In this document: piece by piece, positions 15,058 through 22,712 of the stretch
Numbering within the stretch: position 1 is the first letter of the stretch
How the letters are laid out: every line of letters starts with the position of its first letter
NCBI GenBank assembly: GCA_947631755.1
Contig: CANRMO010000004.1
Location: 1 to 25,649, forward strand
Direction of reading: 5' to 3'
Length of the DNA: 25,649 nucleotides
Source of the DNA: an uncultured Lachnospiraceae bacterium
Lineage (GTDB): Bacteria > Bacillota > Clostridia > Lachnospirales > Lachnospiraceae
Made by a program: the position numbers and the translations under genes
The notes under the pieces: generated by a model
Database searches by the model: none
The model's input: the letters and a program-made list of their open reading frames with translations, nothing else
What the model was told of the DNA's origin: nothing

Positions 15058-16101
15058 TCATATTTTCGACAAATAATCCACGCTTTCTTTTTCACGGATG
15101 TGCCCTTTTTGGAAATGGATTTCATGGCTCTCATCTTCCCAGGCATAGTAGAGTGTGTCGTCGCGGGCGTTCTGGAAAAAGAGAAGGGATTCTGGGGAGG
15201 CGATCTGCATATCCTCCCATCCGGCCTGCCGGAACAGGACGGCCTCATCGAATGTTCCGGTGTAGAGGCCCGCCGGGGTGAGAACACAGATATTTCCGTG
15301 ATAATTGCTCAGGTGGATAGATGCGCTCTTTGTCTCCCGGGTCTTGCCGAGGACAAAGGACTTGTCCGTCTCCCCGGAGCGGATGTCGTAATCCCGGAGC
15401 AAGATAGATTTGGAATCTTTTGAGGCTGTTTCTGTTATGTAATGATAACGGTAAAAGAGATTTTTTCCGGGCATGCCCTTTAGGGAAAGCGCGCCCAGGG
15501 CCCTCTTTTCTGAGATGTTGTAGATCCGCACGGAGTGGTCTGCAAATGTCAGGGCCAGGGCTGTGCTGTCAAAACGGATATCCCGGATCTCTTTGCCGCC
15601 CAGTTTCTGCAATTTGATCTCCTGGAAACTCCCGTCTTTTTTGCATTTTAAAAATTTCTGCCGGATGAGTGTTTTCTTTTTAAATTCTTTGAGGCAGCAG
15701 TACAGCGCTCCGTCTGAGCCGTAGGTGAATGTATCCAGAACTTCGCTGCCCCTGCATTTCCAGGATGCAGATTTTTTCCAGCTTGTCCCATCTCTCAGCA
15801 GATACAGGGTGTAGCGGTTCTCTTTGCGGGTGATCATAGCGGGGGTATTGTCCACGCTGCTGTAGAGAAATGTCTCCGGTTTATGCCCATCCAGAGAAAT
15901 TTTTTCCGGGGACAGGGCGGAGACGACAGCGACGGAATTGCCGGAGGCTGATGAGTTCCCTGTCAGAGACGGATCTCTGCCGGACAGGAAACCGCTGGCC
16001 GACGGGGAGGCGGCATTCCCGGTATACTGCCCGCAGCCGATAAACACAAGGCAGGTCAGCAGGTAAACGGCATAGTAGACAAGATTCGGTATATTTTTCA
16101 T
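15058..16101 (-). CDS. Predicted lipoprotein, unknown function
   Basis: This protein is about 347 residues. The N-terminus MKNIPNLVYYAVYLLTCLVF leads into IGCGQYTGNAAS, a signal peptide with a lipobox-like F-I-G-C (the -3 position is F, less usual than L), so the mature protein would be anchored at Cys on the outer face of the membrane. A Ser/Gly/Asn-rich linker of about 40 residues follows, then repeated short strand patterns (TFTYGSDGALYCCLKE, IRDIRFDSTALALTFADHSV, DTLYYAWEDESHEIHF) that suggest a beta-propeller-like sensor or binding domain. I do not recognise a named family. The start at 16101 is chosen because GGAAAGGG is 9 bases upstream. An ATG at 16110 touches that site. Confidence 0.75.
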   Translation of the reverse strand: MKNIPNLVYYAVYLLTCLVFIGCGQYTGNAASPSASGFLSGRDPSLTGNSSASGNSVAVVSALSPEKISLDGHKPETFLYSSVDNTPAMITRKENRYTLYLLRDGTSWKKSASWKCRGSEVLDTFTYGSDGALYCCLKEFKKKTLIRQKFLKCKKDGSFQEIKLQKLGGKEIRDIRFDSTALALTFADHSVRIYNISEKRALGALSLKGMPGKNLFYRYHYITETASKDSKSILLRDYDIRSGETDKSFVLGKTRETKSASIHLSNYHGNICVLTPAGLYTGTFDEAVLFRQAGWEDMQIASPESLLFFQNARDDTLYYAWEDESHEIHFQKGHIREKESVDYLSKI

Positions 16102-16258
16102 ATGGATCATCCCTTTCCAATATTCCGCCTGGGGCGGCACAAAATAGCAGAACGGACTATACGTTTTCCCTTACATTTTATGCTGTATCATGCCAGAATA
16201 TTCCAAAAAGTGAGGAAGTCTCCATTTCCGTGTCCTCATACAGATAAGAACTGGATGC

Positions 16259-16298
16259 AAAAAAATGGCTGCGGCGCTGAATGATCAGTGCCACAGCC
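16259..16298 (-). terminator. Intrinsic terminator of the CotF/ferritin-like gene
   Basis: Read on the minus strand, GGCTGTGGC (16290 to 16298) pairs with GCCGCAGCC (16267 to 16275), a 9-bp stem with one G-U pair. The loop contains an inner CTGA/TCAG stem. After a single A it is followed by seven T residues (the A run at 16259 to 16265 of the plus strand). It sits 22 bp after the stop of the gene at 16321. Confidence 0.85.
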
Positions 16299-16320
16299 GC
16301 AAAAGTGGGCCGGCGGGAAA

Positions 16321-16779
16321 TTAAGCCATGCCGTTGGCCGTTTTGTATTTGTAGATCATCTCTGCGTGGTTCTGCTCCTCTGTCTGAATGTGGTTCAAAA
16401 GTTTCCTCACACCAGTGGCCGCAAAGCGGAACAAATCATTGTTGTAAGTGGAGGACACCAGTTTTTCGGTGGAAATGGAATCTGTGCAGAGAAACTGGTC
16501 GTGTTTTTTCGCCTCAGAATTGTCGCTGGCAGAATACGTTGCTTTGGGGGAGAATCCCTCGGTACCTGTTGTTGCCTGAGGGATATTGGGAACGGTCCCG
16601 CTCAGCAGTTCGCCCAGGGAATCAAAATGTTCCTGCTCCTCATCGCCGAGACGGCGGAACAGATTTTTGAGTTCCTGGTCATGGGCGGAAGACTCATAAA
16701 AACGATATTTTTCCACACAGGTTTTCTCCTGGGTCTGCAGGTCGCGGATAACGGCTGTCTCCTGTTCTGTTAACTGCAT
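16321..16779 (-). CDS. Ferritin-like / CotF-type spore coat protein
   Basis: This 152-residue protein is predicted to be mainly two long helical hairpins. The first half has QEKTCVEKYRFYESSAHDQE and GDEEQEHFDSLGELL, the second NNDLFRFAATGVRKLL and IQTEEQNHAEMIYKYKTANG. The E-x-x-x-Y and EExxH patterns are those of ferritin-like four-helix bundles and of the CotF coat family in endospore formers. A Gly/Thr/Ser-rich segment links the halves. It may coat the spore or bind metal; the sequence does not separate these roles. An excellent AAAGGAGG site lies 7 bases before the ATG. It is a single-gene unit closed by a strong terminator. Confidence 0.75.
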   Translation of the reverse strand: MQLTEQETAVIRDLQTQEKTCVEKYRFYESSAHDQELKNLFRRLGDEEQEHFDSLGELLSGTVPNIPQATTGTEGFSPKATYSASDNSEAKKHDQFLCTDSISTEKLVSSTYNNDLFRFAATGVRKLLNHIQTEEQNHAEMIYKYKTANGMA

Positions 16780-16856
16780 AGTAAAACCTCCTTTAATTGT
16801 AAGTAGTTGTTTTCATCAAGTATTTCCATAACTTGAAATTTTATACAGAGTACCTG

Positions 16857-16891
16857 TTTCCTTTCACCGGGAAATGTGGTAAAATGATAAT
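16857..16891 (+). promoter_or_regulatory. Possible promoter of the 16934 gene cluster
   Basis: Two overlapping readings exist: TTTCCT (16857 to 16862) with TAAAAT (16880 to 16885) at 17 bp, and TTTCAC (16862 to 16867) with GATAAT (16886 to 16891) at 18 bp. Both have weak -35 boxes but good -10 boxes. The location just before the membrane-protein gene is appropriate. Confidence 0.35.
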
Positions 16892-16933
16892 AGTCTGATA
16901 CCTGACATCATTTTAGTAATGGAGGTAGCTATT

Positions 16934-17548
16934 TTGCGCGATAATTATTCGTTATCAATCCCGAACAACAAGTGGATGGCGCTGCTCCGCGTTCTGTCGC
17001 TGCTCACGCTGTTTGTGGGGGCCTATTCCATGGTGCGGGCCGTTATGGTGCTGATCGCAGACTACAGGGGGCAGGATGTGTCGATGCTGGTAGTAGTGGT
17101 CTATCTTCTGGTGACACCTTTCTGTCTCGCCACAGCGATTCTATTTGCCCTGTTTGTGCACCGCCATGCGGTGAGGGGCGGCGGTGACAATCCTGTCATT
17201 TACGGATATGCTATGGCTGTTATGGCGGCTGTGGATAATCTGATCTATGTCTCGATCCACCACGCGGGTGATGCCATCAGCTTTTATATCCTGGGCGGGA
17301 TCGAGCTGATCTGCCTGATCATTTGCTTTCTGTATTACCAGGGGATCGGGAACTGGGGCATGGTGCTCTGCGGGGCCGGTTTGTTTGTGGCGTGTACCGT
17401 TCTGGAGCTGGAGGAGGCGGTGCGCTATTTCATCTCGGTCCGGTACTATGATTTTACCGGCTATTATTTTTCACAGACACTGCTGGATGTGCTGATCGCC
17501 CTGATCGGCCTGGCATTTGTGTTTGCCATAGACAGGAAGGGAGAATGA
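16934..17548 (+). CDS. Multi-pass membrane protein, unknown function
   Basis: This integral membrane protein of about 204 residues has roughly six hydrophobic segments, for example LRVLSLLTLFVGAYSMVRAV, LVVVVYLLVTPFCLATAILF, GGIELICLIICFLYY, WGMVLCGAGLFVACTVL and LLDVLIALIGLAFVFAI. I do not recognise the family. The start is more likely the TTG at 16934, with GGAGG 8 bases upstream, than the ATG at 16919, which overlaps that same GGAGG and has no ribosome site of its own. The stop is followed after one base by the ATG of the SpoT-like gene, so the two are translationally linked and may share a pathway. Confidence 0.7.
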   Translation: MRDNYSLSIPNNKWMALLRVLSLLTLFVGAYSMVRAVMVLIADYRGQDVSMLVVVVYLLVTPFCLATAILFALFVHRHAVRGGGDNPVIYGYAMAVMAAVDNLIYVSIHHAGDAISFYILGGIELICLIICFLYYQGIGNWGMVLCGAGLFVACTVLELEEAVRYFISVRYYDFTGYYFSQTLLDVLIALIGLAFVFAIDRKGE

Positions 17549-17549
17549 G

Positions 17550-18290
17550 ATGAAAGTGTCGTCTGCATGCCCGGAAAACATAGAGGAGAGCAGTTCATAC
17601 TACTGCCCGGTCCTGTGTGCAGAGCGGAGCGGCAGGGAGGAGGAGATCTGCTCTTTCTGCCCGGAGCTTCAGGATCAGCTCCGGGATCAGCCGCGGCTGT
17701 CCCGGGCTGTCCGGTATGCGGCGGATGCCCACCGGGGGCAGTGCCGCAAGGGGACGCAGATCCCCTATCTGATCCATCTTCTCAGGACATGGGATTATGT
17801 GCGGCAGATGACAGATGATGTGGAAGAATGGGAGGCGGCGGTCCTCCATGATATTCTGGAGGATACAGCGATTACCTGTGGGGAACTGAGGGAGAAATTC
17901 GGAGAGCGGGTGGCAGAGCTGGTACAGGGGGAGAGCGAGGAAAAGAGAGAGGACTGCCCGGCCCCGGACACATGGATACTCCGCAAGGCGGAGACGATCT
18001 GCCGGCTGCGGCAGTGGGTGGAGGACGAGGGGCGGCTGCCGTCCATGCACATTGCTTTTGGGGACAAGCTTGCCAACCTGTACTCTATGATGTATGAATA
18101 CCGCTATGCGGGAGAACAGATCTGGAAAAAATTTAATCAGAAAGAAAAGGAAAAGCACGCGTGGTATTACGGCGAGATGGGGCGTGTTTTTTCTGCTTTT
18201 TTCCGGGGGGGCAGTGAGAAGAGGCTGGTTGGGGAATACTGGTCATATTATAAGGAGGTTTTTGGCAGATATGAAGTTTCAGGCATGTGA
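17550..18290 (+). CDS. SpoT/MESH1-like HD hydrolase with Cys-rich N-terminus
   Basis: Residues about 45 to 180 of this 246-residue protein match the HD hydrolase domain of RelA/SpoT and MESH1 enzymes: AADAHRGQCRKGTQIPYLIH (H61, H76), AVLHDILEDT (H100-D101, E104-D105), FGERVAELVQGESEEKRED, and GDKLANL (D172). These positions match the Mn-binding residues of (p)ppGpp 3'-pyrophosphohydrolases, so a nucleotide hydrolase role is likely, but there is no synthetase domain. The first 40 residues hold five Cys (C7, C19, C23, C34, C37) that could bind a metal; this is unusual. The gene starts one base after the membrane-protein stop. It overlaps the next gene by 20 bp. Confidence 0.8.
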   Translation: MKVSSACPENIEESSSYYCPVLCAERSGREEEICSFCPELQDQLRDQPRLSRAVRYAADAHRGQCRKGTQIPYLIHLLRTWDYVRQMTDDVEEWEAAVLHDILEDTAITCGELREKFGERVAELVQGESEEKREDCPAPDTWILRKAETICRLRQWVEDEGRLPSMHIAFGDKLANLYSMMYEYRYAGEQIWKKFNQKEKEKHAWYYGEMGRVFSAFFRGGSEKRLVGEYWSYYKEVFGRYEVSGM

Positions 18291-18759
18291 TGAGATGGAG
18301 AATTTTTCTTTTGATGATTCCGCGATTGAGGAGCTGAGGGCAGAGGGGGATGAGGTCACATTTACTTTTCGCGGCGCTGTTGTGAGGGCGGATAATTCCC
18401 AGAACAGCAGATATCAGGATATGTATTGTGGAACTATCGTTCTGCGCCTTATGGGGGCAAAGATTGCCCGTTTTATAAAAGAAGGGTATAAATATTTTGA
18501 TGCGGACGGAACACTTCTGGAGCAGGTGCCGGACGAGGATGTGCCGGAACCGGCCAGGGCGGCGGTGATCGGGAGATGCGCCGGGGGGACTGTGTTCACG
18601 GTTGTAAAGGAAGAGGTGGAAGAGGGTTCGGCCTTTTCTTTTGGCATTGATGTGCCAAAAGAGGAGGATGAGGAAGAGGTGGATACGTACTGGCTCTGCA
18701 TCATCTTTGAGCATTCCGAGGCCATGTGGGACCGCTACTGCAATCCTGTTGAGAATTAA
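18271..18759 (+). CDS. Small acidic protein, unknown function
   Basis: This acidic protein of about 162 residues has no membrane segment and no family I recognise. It has alternating strand-like segments (EVTFTFRGAVVRADNSQN, DMYCGTIVLRLMGAKIARF, AGGTVFTVVKEEVEEG) and ends in a Trp-containing YWLCIIFEHSEAMWDRY. The start at 18271 is chosen because AAGGAGG lies 12 bases upstream (a long spacing). A longer reading from 18094 would lie within the SpoT-like gene. The 20-bp overlap with the preceding gene indicates co-expression with it and the membrane protein. Confidence 0.65.
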   Translation: MKFQACDEMENFSFDDSAIEELRAEGDEVTFTFRGAVVRADNSQNSRYQDMYCGTIVLRLMGAKIARFIKEGYKYFDADGTLLEQVPDEDVPEPARAAVIGRCAGGTVFTVVKEEVEEGSAFSFGIDVPKEEDEEEVDTYWLCIIFEHSEAMWDRYCNPVEN

Positions 18760-18800
18760 TTTTTAATTTGACTAAAAACTGACATTGTTTTTTCATTTGG

Positions 18801-18829
18801 CTGACAAAGTTTACTGGTACAGTTAACCT
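18801..18829 (+). promoter_or_regulatory. Possible promoter of the fibronectin-III gene
   Basis: CTGACA (18801 to 18806) and TAACCT (18824 to 18829) are 17 bp apart. The -10 box is poor. Transcription would begin near 18836, just ahead of a small palindrome. TTGTTT with TTTACT further upstream is a weaker alternative that would include more of the leader structure. Confidence 0.35.
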
Positions 18830-18872
18830 ATCGAAAAAATACAGCAGATGCTGTATGGAATGGAGGTTAACT
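18821..18872 (+). repeat. Nested inverted repeats over a ribosome binding site
   Basis: An outer pair, AGTTAACCT (18821 to 18829) and AGGTTAACT (18864 to 18872), is perfectly complementary, and its right arm covers most of the GGAGG site (18862 to 18866) of the downstream gene. Inside lies a second perfect pair, ATACAGCA (18839 to 18846) and TGCTGTAT (18849 to 18856), which can form a 7-bp stem with a tetraloop. In RNA the outer stem would hide the ribosome site; in DNA the arms could be paired operator sites. Confidence 0.7.
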
Positions 18873-18875
18873 AGT

Positions 18876-20306
18876 ATGAAGAAAAAGTACGCGAAATGTC
18901 TCGCTATGTGCCTGACAACAGCTTTACTGGTTGGGAGTGTGTCCGGTATTGGGAAGGTCAGCCGGGCAGATGCGGCAGACAGTGGAAAACAGACGACGGA
19001 GAACCCTTCTGTGTCGGGGCCTGCGGTGACCGGAGATGCCATATCCGGTTCGGCAGTTGTGACAGCGAGCCCTACACCGGTGCCGGATCTGTCGTCCCAG
19101 AAACCGGCAGCACCTGCCACTGTTACAGCCAGGGGCGGTTCCAAGAGAGTGCGCCTGACCTGGAGCAAGGTTACGGGGGCCGACGGATATTACATTTACT
19201 GCCGTCCCTCATCATCGTCAACCTACACAAAGGTAAAGACGATCACGGGTGCGGACATTCTTACCTACGACAAGACGTCACTGACGCAGAACGCAACGTA
19301 TTATCTCTGTGTATCCGCTTATAAGAATGTGGGCAGTGCCATCGCGGAGAGCAGTCTTTCCACCGTGGTTTCCGCAAAAACCGTGGCCGCTAAGAAAACT
19401 TCGAAAACGCCGAAAAAATATAGCTCGAAGGCGAAATTCAAAGCGTCGCCGGCCTATAAAAAGTTTACGAAGATGTCTTCTTCCCTGAATTATGCTAAGA
19501 CATTTGCTATTCCGGGTATGAAGAACACAAATGTCGGCGGGTTTAACTGCACATCCATGGTTCCCCAGGGGATCACACTGGCCGGGAGTTATTTTCTGAT
19601 CACCGCCTACGATTCAAAGGGGACAGATTATTCGGTCATCTATGTTGTGAGCCGCTCCTCTAAGTCATATATTACTACTATCATTCTGCCGAGCAAGGCA
19701 AAAGTGGGCGGCATTGCTTTCGACGGGACGAATGTGTGGGTCTCCAAGGGGAAGAATGCGGCGTGTTTCCCATATAAATTCATTACGGACACGGTAAATG
19801 CAGGTGTTTCTTATAAAAAGCTGTCCGCCTATACAACGGCGGTGGCGATGAATTCCACGGCATCCTACATGGGATATTACAACGGTATCCTGTGGGTCGG
19901 CAGTTACAAAACCGCTTCTTCGACGATGTACGGATACAAGGTGAGCAATGTGAACACAATTCCGACTCTGACACAGACTTATACAATGAGTGTGCCGAGT
20001 AAAACGCAGGGCATCACATTTGATGCGGACGGCACAATGATACTCACAAGGGCCTCGGGGAAAAATACGACAGAGAGCGGATACATTTCACAGATGAGGA
20101 CATACAAACCGTCCTATGACAATGCCGGTTCCGCAGGAAAGGTGTTGAAAAATACGGCGCTGAAAAAGACAAAACTGCCGCCGAAAGCAGAGGGCGTGGC
20201 AATCTATAACACTTACACCTACACACTGTTTTCATCCAGCCATTATCCGAAGTGCAAACATCCGGTTGACCGGGTTGTGGCGATCAAGACAAACAAGCTG
20301 ATCTAA
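18876..20306 (+). CDS. Secreted fibronectin type III domain protein
   Basis: This protein is about 476 residues. The start at 18876 has GGAGG 9 bases upstream and gives a classic signal peptide (MKKKYAKCLAMCLTTALLVG, likely cleaved near SRADA-AD). A Ser/Thr/Pro-rich spacer follows (TASPTPVPDLSSQ). A fibronectin III domain spans about residues 77 to 170 (PATVTARGGSKRVRLTWSKV, GADGYYIYCR, YYLCVSAYKN). A lysine-rich linker leads into a C-terminal domain of about 290 residues with repeated strands (GGIAFDGTNVWVSKG, YNGILWVGSYKT, TQGITFDADGTMILTRA), consistent with a beta-propeller. It is probably surface-exposed or released. No anchor motif (LPxTG or membrane helix) is visible at the C-terminus. 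Confidence 0.8.
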   Translation: MKKKYAKCLAMCLTTALLVGSVSGIGKVSRADAADSGKQTTENPSVSGPAVTGDAISGSAVVTASPTPVPDLSSQKPAAPATVTARGGSKRVRLTWSKVTGADGYYIYCRPSSSSTYTKVKTITGADILTYDKTSLTQNATYYLCVSAYKNVGSAIAESSLSTVVSAKTVAAKKTSKTPKKYSSKAKFKASPAYKKFTKMSSSLNYAKTFAIPGMKNTNVGGFNCTSMVPQGITLAGSYFLITAYDSKGTDYSVIYVVSRSSKSYITTIILPSKAKVGGIAFDGTNVWVSKGKNAACFPYKFITDTVNAGVSYKKLSAYTTAVAMNSTASYMGYYNGILWVGSYKTASSTMYGYKVSNVNTIPTLTQTYTMSVPSKTQGITFDADGTMILTRASGKNTTESGYISQMRTYKPSYDNAGSAGKVLKNTALKKTKLPPKAEGVAIYNTYTYTLFSSSHYPKCKHPVDRVVAIKTNKLI

Positions 20307-20323
20307 GCCGGCGTAGGTGGGCT

Positions 20324-20353
20324 GCGTATTGATCCTGGTTGATTTCAATACGC
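20324..20353. terminator. Hairpin between convergent genes
   Basis: GCGTATTGA (20324 to 20332) and TCAATACGC (20345 to 20353) form a perfect 9-bp stem with a 12-nt loop, 18 bp after the fibronectin-III stop. The stop codon of the convergent pseudokinase gene lies inside the right arm. On the plus strand the tail is AAAGAAAGTTTTAATAAT, so the T run is displaced; on the minus strand no T run follows. It may be a weak bidirectional terminator. Confidence 0.4.
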
Positions 20354-21340
20354 AAAGAAAGTTTTAATAATAAAATAGATGGCTGCCAATATTGCTGCCA
20401 GTAAAATGACTGGGCCAAAGCGACGCAAAGGATCCAGGTATACGCCTTCTTTTTGCAGGAAAGAGTGGCGCCTGGCAGCAAAGGCAACCGCGTGGATAAC
20501 GAAGACAACCGCAAAGAGAGAGGCGATGGATGTTTTATTCCTCACGAAAAAGAGGGTGAAAATGATCCACTCAAAACACAGGATCGTTCCCTGGAAGGGA
20601 AGAGTAAGGGTGAACGGGATTTTGACTACGCGCTGCTCACCCGTTTCTGGTTCATGGGTTTTGGCATAGTCCATATCTTCTTTTATATCGCGGATGTTCT
20701 CATATTGTTTCCCCTGTTTTTTCTCTATGCACTTGCGTATGACGGTCTCATACCGTCCCGCGTAAGTGCATTTTCCGTTGGCCGGTTTTTTCCCCGTGAG
20801 CATCTCGTGGAATATTGAGCCGATGGCGCCCAGCATGACAGACAGCGGGTTTTTCTTCTGGGCAGTTCCGGGGACGAAATCGAGAAGTTTTACCCGGCCT
20901 GTCGTTGTGATAAAAATGTTGCTTGGTTTCAGGTTGTAGTGGATGATTGGCGGGTTGGTTTTCAGGAGCCCTTCCAGAGTCTCACAGATCTGATCCATGA
21001 TCCGGCCGGCCTCCTCCTCCGTAAAGGTGACGGAGTGATGGCGGTTTTCGTCCAGCAGCTCGGCGAGAGTATTTCCCTGCAGGAACTCCTCCACTACGAG
21101 TGTGCCGTCATCAAAATATTTAACATTATAAATGTGGGGCCATCCGTTGTAGTCAAGCCGCCTTAAGTTGTCGTACAGAGATTTAATGTTCCGCTTGCGG
21201 TATATTTTGAGGATCCCCTCCGGTTGTCCCTTTTCCGCCAGGCATCTGACCCGGTATACGATTGTGTGGTCGTTTTTGGAAATGGGCTGTCCGATGGGGA
21301 CATATTGTTTTGTCACAAACAGTTCTTTTTCTGATGCCAT
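20345..21340 (-). CDS. Membrane-anchored Ser/Thr protein kinase-like pseudokinase
   Basis: This 331-residue protein has a kinase-like N-terminal domain (about 10 to 230) and a C-terminal part with hydrophobic segments near 247 to 266, 272 to 288 and 309 to 328. Kinase landmarks are Lys45 in GILKIYRKR (the beta-3 lysine), VVEEFLQGNTLAELL (hinge), IIHYNLKPSNIF and LLDFVPGTA. The HRD motif reads H-Y-N: the catalytic Asp is Asn136. DFG reads D-F-V. The glycine-rich loop is degenerate, and the activation segment is short with no APE. Catalysis is therefore unlikely, although Asn141 and Asp154 remain and nucleotide binding is possible. The order kinase domain then membrane segments is like bacterial PknB-type sensors, but no extracellular domain follows. 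The ribosome site is weak (GAGAG/GTGAG). No partner gene is adjacent in the same direction. Confidence 0.8.
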   Translation of the reverse strand: MASEKELFVTKQYVPIGQPISKNDHTIVYRVRCLAEKGQPEGILKIYRKRNIKSLYDNLRRLDYNGWPHIYNVKYFDDGTLVVEEFLQGNTLAELLDENRHHSVTFTEEEAGRIMDQICETLEGLLKTNPPIIHYNLKPSNIFITTTGRVKLLDFVPGTAQKKNPLSVMLGAIGSIFHEMLTGKKPANGKCTYAGRYETVIRKCIEKKQGKQYENIRDIKEDMDYAKTHEPETGEQRVVKIPFTLTLPFQGTILCFEWIIFTLFFVRNKTSIASLFAVVFVIHAVAFAARRHSFLQKEGVYLDPLRRFGPVILLAAILAAIYFIIKTFFAY

Positions 21341-21469
21341 AGTTGCTCACTCACTCTCTGATATGTTACAATCGGGTGCAGGGGCGGGCCGGTCAGCGGC
21401 AGGACGCTGCACTGGATATCCGTAAACAGTAATCTATCATTAGTATAATAAAAGGAGAAGAAAAAAGCA

Positions 21470-22642
21470 ATGAAATTCAGATACCCTGCTTATTATGACT
21501 CATTTGCCTGTATCGCCGGACGGTGTGAGAATACCTGCTGTGCCGGGTGGGAAATTGATATTGATGATGAGAGTTATGAGTATTATATGAGCGTGGAGGG
21601 AGAACTTGGGGAACGGCTCCGTGCCAGCATTAAGGAATATGGCAGGGAGGACGGGGATTCTTATGAGCAGCACGGGTTTGTGCTGGGAGAGGATAAGCGG
21701 TGCCCCTTTCTGGACAGGGACGGCCTGTGTGTTTTGTACCGGGAGCTGGGAGAGGGAGCCCTGTGCGATGTGTGCGCGGATACGCCGCGGAATTATCTGG
21801 AGTACGGCGGGGACCGGGAGGTGTCCGTCAGCGCGAGCTGCCCGGAAGCGGCCCGCCTGATCTATGGGAACCAGGAGAAAACGGTTTTTGTAGAAAAAGA
21901 GGCGGACGGAGAGCTGGATTTTGAGGAGAGCGCACAGGAGAGGGAGCTGGCCGTCTGGGTCCGCCGGGCCAGGGACCGCGAGATAGAGATCCTGCAGGAC
22001 CGGACGCAGCCAATCGGGCAGAGGATCATCCGTTTTCTGTCATATGCTGCCGCTGTGCAGGAGAGGCTGAACGGTGGCGATCTGGATGGTTTGCCCGGGG
22101 TGGGGGACAGCCCGGTTGATCCTTTGGAGGACATGCCCTCTGTTTATGAGCTGTTTCTGAGGCGGATGGTATCCTTTACCGGACTGGAGAGCGTCAGTGA
22201 GGAGTGGGAGAAATATCTGGGGCTCTTGCAGGAGAAATTTATCAGACCGCCCGACGGCGCAGAAACCTACCGGGTGGCACTTGCACAGCTCACAGAAGAG
22301 CTGCGGCGGCAGGGGCGGGAATATGAGTACGAGCACCTGATGGTCTACTACGCCTTTATGTGCCTGCCCCGGTGTGTGGACGATTACGATTTTTTGGGGA
22401 AAGCGAAACTGGCAGCCGTCAGTTTTCTCGTGACAAGAGATCTGGACGCGGTACATTTTGCTGCATGTGGGAGTTATACAAAAGAGGACCGGATAAAGAT
22501 AGCGGGGCTCTATGCCAGGGAAGTCGAGCACTCTGAGCACAATCTTGAGTATCTGGCGGATGAGTTTTTATTTGAGGAGGCGTATGAACCGGCGCCGCTG
22601 TGCCGGGCTGCCGGACTTGACAATTTTGTGAAAAGAGTGTAG
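21470..22642 (+). CDS. FliB-like protein (flagellin lysine-N-methylase family)
   Basis: This 390-residue protein has a Cys-rich N-terminus: C14, C19, C23 and C24 in FACIAGRCENTCCAGWEIDI, then CPFLDRDGLCVLYRELG and ALCDVCADTPRNY, a pattern of FliB-type proteins resembling YkgJ-like metal or iron-sulfur-binding domains. Later parts are helical (RIIRFLSYAAAVQERLNG, YEYEHLMVYYAFMCLPRCVD). FliB methylates flagellin lysines in Salmonella; clostridial relatives are named after it, but the activity is mostly untested and no flagellar gene is in this window. The start has AGGAG about 12 bases upstream. The gene is divergent from the pseudokinase and precedes rny by 70 bp. Confidence 0.8.
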   Translation: MKFRYPAYYDSFACIAGRCENTCCAGWEIDIDDESYEYYMSVEGELGERLRASIKEYGREDGDSYEQHGFVLGEDKRCPFLDRDGLCVLYRELGEGALCDVCADTPRNYLEYGGDREVSVSASCPEAARLIYGNQEKTVFVEKEADGELDFEESAQERELAVWVRRARDREIEILQDRTQPIGQRIIRFLSYAAAVQERLNGGDLDGLPGVGDSPVDPLEDMPSVYELFLRRMVSFTGLESVSEEWEKYLGLLQEKFIRPPDGAETYRVALAQLTEELRRQGREYEYEHLMVYYAFMCLPRCVDDYDFLGKAKLAAVSFLVTRDLDAVHFAACGSYTKEDRIKIAGLYAREVEHSEHNLEYLADEFLFEEAYEPAPLCRAAGLDNFVKRV

Positions 22643-22712
22643 AATATATTCTGTCGTGTTAGCATATTTTTTCAGATATGCGGAGACGAACTATATTGAG
22701 GAGGTGCACCTA

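Noticed and set aside
16816..16836. TCAAGT/ACTTGA inverted repeat between the CotF-like gene and the membrane protein gene
   Set aside because: Only 6-bp arms in an AT-rich gap; not distinguishable from chance, and no clear promoter alignment.
18094..18270. Extended start for the small acidic protein
   Set aside because: This stretch is the alternate frame of the SpoT-like gene; AAGGAGG points to the ATG at 18271.
21444..21449. TATAAT box just before the fliB-like gene
   Set aside because: No -35 box at 16 to 18 bp, and a transcript starting from it would begin inside the ribosome site.
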